This document shows positions 61,608 to 64,000 of a DNA stretch of 64,000 bases, in pieces (the first letter of the stretch is position 1; each line of letters starts with the position of its first letter). Below the pieces are notes generated by a model, which saw nothing but the letters and a program-made list of their open reading frames with translations, did not search any database and was not told the DNA's origin. The position numbers and the translations under genes were made by a program. Source of the stretch: Bacteroidota bacterium (GTDB lineage: Bacteria > Bacteroidota > Bacteroidia > Flavobacteriales > Flavobacteriaceae); contig JAEWJM010000003.1 in the NCBI GenBank assembly GCA_023386585.1, forward strand, positions 62,001-126,000, in the 5' to 3' direction.

Positions 61608-61632
61608 GTTTTAAAATAAAGCGGTTTATTAT

Positions 61633-62343
61633 CTAGTAGCCGTGATTCTTTCTTTCTTCAATGTACGCCGATAAGGTCTTTCCGTACTTTGATTTCGCCA
61701 CATCCGGAGAAAGCGATTTACAGATCGTGTCGAGGTATTTCAGATTTGCATCCTTGATTTCTGAAAGCGCGATATAAGGCGCGATTTCGTGATTCTTGTT
61801 GTTCAATGCAAAATTGATTGCGTAAAGATATTTTCGCTTCAGGATGCTTTCGAGTGCGGCCTGATTCTGGGCTTCGTCAAACTGCTTCTTGTCGCGGAAT
61901 GCATTAAGCTTCTTTTCGGTCAAGTCGAGCTCTTCGCTGATAAACCGGTTTTTTACCTTGCGGTATTGCTCGTAAAGTTCATGGTTTTTCGAACCTGTTA
62001 TCCTCGCATCGGCGTAAAATGCTTTCAGGTTTGATTCAATATTGATTTTTCCGGGTTCGGCAAAGAACATCAGCTTATCGTCGCCGCTAGACGTTGCGCC
62101 GCGGTCGAGGATCAGATAAAGCATTTCGGGCGACTCGATATTGAGATGGCTTTCAAAAGCGCTGTTTCCGCTGATCTTTATGGTGTCGAGCGGCATCAGC
62201 GTGGTATCGCGGACTGCTTCAATATACAGTGTCCCGCTTTTGAGTCCGTTGATGTTTCCGGTAATATGCAGGTTGCCTTTTTCTTCCTTTTTTGAACAGG
62301 CTGCAATAAGCAACAAGAGCGTTAGTAGTGACATTTTTCTCAT
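61633..62343 (-). CDS. DUF4369-like lipoprotein
   Basis: A 236-residue protein when started at MRKMSLLTLLLLIAAC (62343), a clear lipoprotein signal with Cys at residue 16. The longer frame to 62406 crosses the M61 terminator and is rejected. The first 110 residues (I-T-G-N-I-N-G-L-K-S-G-T-L-Y-I) fit the DUF4369 domain often found at the N-terminus of Bacteroidota thiol-disulfide lipoproteins. The following thioredoxin domain is absent; instead there is a helical, charged C-terminal half. Function is unknown. Confidence 0.78.
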   Translation of the reverse strand: MRKMSLLTLLLLIAACSKKEEKGNLHITGNINGLKSGTLYIEAVRDTTLMPLDTIKISGNSAFESHLNIESPEMLYLILDRGATSSGDDKLMFFAEPGKINIESNLKAFYADARITGSKNHELYEQYRKVKNRFISEELDLTEKKLNAFRDKKQFDEAQNQAALESILKRKYLYAINFALNNKNHEIAPYIALSEIKDANLKYLDTICKSLSPDVAKSKYGKTLSAYIEERKNHGY

Positions 62344-62352
62344 GCCGCAAAA

Positions 62353-62390
62353 TAACAAAAAAAATCCCCGAATATTTCCGGGGATTTGGT
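62353..62390 (-). terminator. intrinsic terminator of the M61 peptidase gene
   Basis: On the minus strand a nine-pair stem (AAATCCCCG with CGGGGATTT, arms 62379-62387 and 62362-62370) with an eight-base loop is followed by eight T. It begins 3 bases after the peptidase stop. Confidence 0.85.
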
Positions 62391-64000
62391 CTAACCTTTC
62401 AGCCATGCTTCGCGGAGCGCTTTTTTGGAATCGTCGGTCGCCATGTAACCTTCGTGGTCTTCATATTCGAATTTGACTTTTCCTTTAAGCAGCATTTCCT
62501 TGCCGTCGCGCTTGATCTTCATCGCAACTTCGTCGCCTTCTTTCCATTTCTGGCTTCCCATGATGAGATCGTAAATATTGTCGAGATTGTAATCTTTTCC
62601 ATCTACAGAAGTAATGATATCACCGGGTTGCAGCTTCATTTCCTTCATAAACGGATTGAGTTCGCCGCTTGCGATCACCGCGATTTCTTTTGTTTCCGGC
62701 TTAATCGTCACAAATGGTGAATGGCCTTTCATAAATACGTTCGCGGGTACTTTTTTTGTGGTTTTGCTTACGCCGACTTTGGCAAAAAAAGCATCATACG
62801 GAATTGGCGAATCGCCGGCGACGTATTGATTCAGGAACTCGCCGACTTCAGGATATGTTTCCAAAACGATCCGCTCAAAAAGTTCGTTGTCGTCGAACGG
62901 CTTTGTGGGACCGTAAATAGCCGACAGCCGCTTCATCATATCAAGAATTCCGCGTTGGCCATTGCTCTTTTCGCGAATCGTGATATCAATGCACATTCCG
63001 ATCAGCGCGCCTTTTTCATATACGTTGAGGTATTGCGATTTGTACGGCTCTTTCAGCACATTCGCACTCATTTCGGTAAATGGCATCTTATCATTCATGT
63101 GGCTGGCATTTTCGATCTTTCCGGCCATCCGGTTGTAAAATTCCTCTTCTGTAATTAATCCCTGGTTAACCTGGAAAAGGTTCGCGAAATATTCGGTCAC
63201 TCCTTCATACATCCAAAGATGTTTTGACATTTTCGGGGAATTGTAATCGAAGTAGTGGATTTCCTTTGAATGTACGCTGAGCGGCGTAACGGTGTGGAAG
63301 AATTCGTGCGAAATGACGTCGATCAGCCCTTGGACAAGCTGGTCTTTGGGCATCATTTCAGGAAAAAGGACAGTTGTAGATGTATGATGCTCAAGTGCGC
63401 CAAAGCCGTGTGCGTCGGGCTTTTTCATGTCGCTCAGGTAAAGCAGCACCGTATATTTTTTGTTTTTGTTGATGTCCCCAAGGAATTTTTTCTGTGCGCG
63501 CATCATCTTTTCCATGTCCGGAGTAATCGTTTTGGCGTCGAATGTCCCGTTTGGCGAATAAACGCTGATCAGGATTTCCATTCCACCTACATTGAAAGTC
63601 GTATAATCCGGTTTCGAATACATGATGGGATTGTCGACAACCTCAAAGTAGCGCTCCGATCTGAACACGTCTTTCGTATCCGAATTGTCGGCGTCAACAA
63701 GCGATGTCGCGCCGAAAAGGCTTGCCGGATGCGTAACCGTTACCACGTAAGGCGTCGCCAGCTTGTCGTCGAAGTAACCTACGAACCCGTGCATGTTCAG
63801 CATAAAGTTCGTATCTGCCAGAATATTAGTTCCTGCCGGGGAAAATATATCGTGCGTATTTTCTACATCATAAGTGTCATTGACCCAATAAGTAATATGA
63901 TCAAGTTTTTTTCCGTTGCTGATCGTCCACGAATTATCGTCGGCTTTTACAACGTTCAGCGGCTTGTTTTTTTTATCGAAGGCTTTAAAATCCTCTACGA
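62391..64000 (-). CDS. M61-family peptidase with a PDZ domain, C-terminal part
   Basis: About 535 residues are visible. The frame stays open to the window end (W-V-N-D-T-Y-D-V-E-N-T-H-D-I and further upstream), so the N-terminus is missing. The gluzincin motif H-E-F-F-H lies in V-I-S-H-E-F-F-H-T-V-T-P, with the zinc-ligand glutamate in Y-E-G-V-T-E-Y. A PDZ domain follows near the C-terminus (M-K-L-Q-P-G-D-I-I-T-S-V-D-G-K). M61 enzymes are glycyl aminopeptidase-like zinc peptidases; in Bacteroidota most are secreted or periplasmic. Substrate is unknown. It has a strong terminator. Confidence 0.9.
   Translation of the reverse strand, partial: VEDFKAFDKKNKPLNVVKADDNSWTISNGKKLDHITYWVNDTYDVENTHDIFSPAGTNILADTNFMLNMHGFVGYFDDKLATPYVVTVTHPASLFGATSLVDADNSDTKDVFRSERYFEVVDNPIMYSKPDYTTFNVGGMEILISVYSPNGTFDAKTITPDMEKMMRAQKKFLGDINKNKKYTVLLYLSDMKKPDAHGFGALEHHTSTTVLFPEMMPKDQLVQGLIDVISHEFFHTVTPLSVHSKEIHYFDYNSPKMSKHLWMYEGVTEYFANLFQVNQGLITEEEFYNRMAGKIENASHMNDKMPFTEMSANVLKEPYKSQYLNVYEKGALIGMCIDITIREKSNGQRGILDMMKRLSAIYGPTKPFDDNELFERIVLETYPEVGEFLNQYVAGDSPIPYDAFFAKVGVSKTTKKVPANVFMKGHSPFVTIKPETKEIAVIASGELNPFMKEMKLQPGDIITSVDGKDYNLDNIYDLIMGSQKWKEGDEVAMKIKRDGKEMLLKGKVKFEYEDHEGYMATDDSKKALREAWLKG

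Larger units (their letters stand above)
61451..61612 (+). repeat. three tandem tRNA-tail and terminator repeats
   Basis: Three units of about 60 bases begin at 61451, 61511 and 61572 (the last shortened). Each starts CGGCTCAAAA like the tRNA 3' end and contains a hairpin with GCCATCC or CCATCC pairing to GGATGG. Units 1 and 2 end with a TTCGAGTCAGCTCG segment resembling the tRNA T-arm region. The repeats look like copies of the tRNA end plus terminator. Confidence 0.85.

Noticed and set aside
61451..61612. CRISPR-like array
   Set aside because: The three units have no distinct spacers, each holds a terminator hairpin with a T run, and no cas gene is present.

Overview
This window looks like a chromosomal segment of a Flavobacteriaceae-type Bacteroidota with medium GC content. 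The evidence is ten or more exact TAnnTTTG (-7) promoter boxes with no visible Shine-Dalgarno dependence, a protein with a type IX secretion C-terminal sorting signal, a PorV/PorQ-family protein, a DUF4105 protein, short lipoproteins with Bacteroidota-style lipoboxes, and Bacteroidota-style conserved genes (a RecQ of about 730 residues, lptB next to tatC and a KpsF/GutQ isomerase). No rRNA, CRISPR array, transposase or prophage gene was seen. No gene-free stretch exceeds 300 bases. The largest gaps (53857-54049, 58911-59074, 61456-61632) hold an intergenic repeat element, its inverted second copy, and a tandem terminator array.

Region 1 (1-44337) is one very large surface-polysaccharide locus, almost entirely on the + strand. 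It opens with an MBOAT acyltransferase and SGNH-like partner, a QueC-like PP-loop protein, a pyruvyl transferase, glycosyltransferases and an EpsG-like polymerase (1-8048). Next come a methyltransferase and a translationally coupled block: asparagine synthase, a GT4 enzyme, a small PglC-like initiating sugar transferase, an ATP-grasp ligase, a HAD phosphatase, a polytopic membrane protein, a DegT aminotransferase and a WbpM/PglF-type dehydratase (8081-18876). The export module follows: Wza lipoprotein, Wzc kinase with a Gly-Tyr tail, and an opposing CpsB-type phosphatase (18933-22826). A separate Wzm/Wzt ABC exporter has a Wzt C-terminal domain and is followed by an FkbM methyltransferase (22957-25974). 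Then come three GT2 enzymes, a nonulosonic acid cassette (neuA, neuB, neuC), an unusual GT-B-like protein, a hexapeptide acyltransferase, a run of seven glycosyltransferases, an O-antigen ligase/polymerase-like protein and a WcaJ-like polyprenyl sugar transferase (26015-44337). Most neighbouring genes overlap by 1, 4 or 8 bases, which indicates translational coupling.

The genes imply a heteropolysaccharide containing a 2,4-diamino-type sugar and a sialic or legionaminic-type acid, decorated by acyl, pyruvyl, methyl and possibly amide or amino-acyl groups. Both Wza/Wzc-type and ABC-type export components are present. No Wzx flippase is visible in the window.

Region 2 (44339-53826) is housekeeping and envelope biogenesis: a DUF4105 protein and PorV/PorQ-like protein (- strand), pssA and a GH25 lysozyme (+), lptB, a CMD-family protein, tatC and a KpsF/GutQ isomerase (- strand), recQ (+), and a 77-residue conserved protein (-).

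Region 3 (54050-64000) holds a type IX secreted thrombospondin-repeat protein, a COG2509-like FAD protein coupled to a lipoprotein of unknown function, idi, a 6-pyruvoyl-tetrahydropterin synthase, a class I mannose-6-phosphate isomerase (which could feed GDP-mannose for the polysaccharide), a small conserved protein, tRNA-Thr(TGT) followed by three tandem terminator repeats, a DUF4369-like lipoprotein, and an M61 peptidase that runs off the window end.
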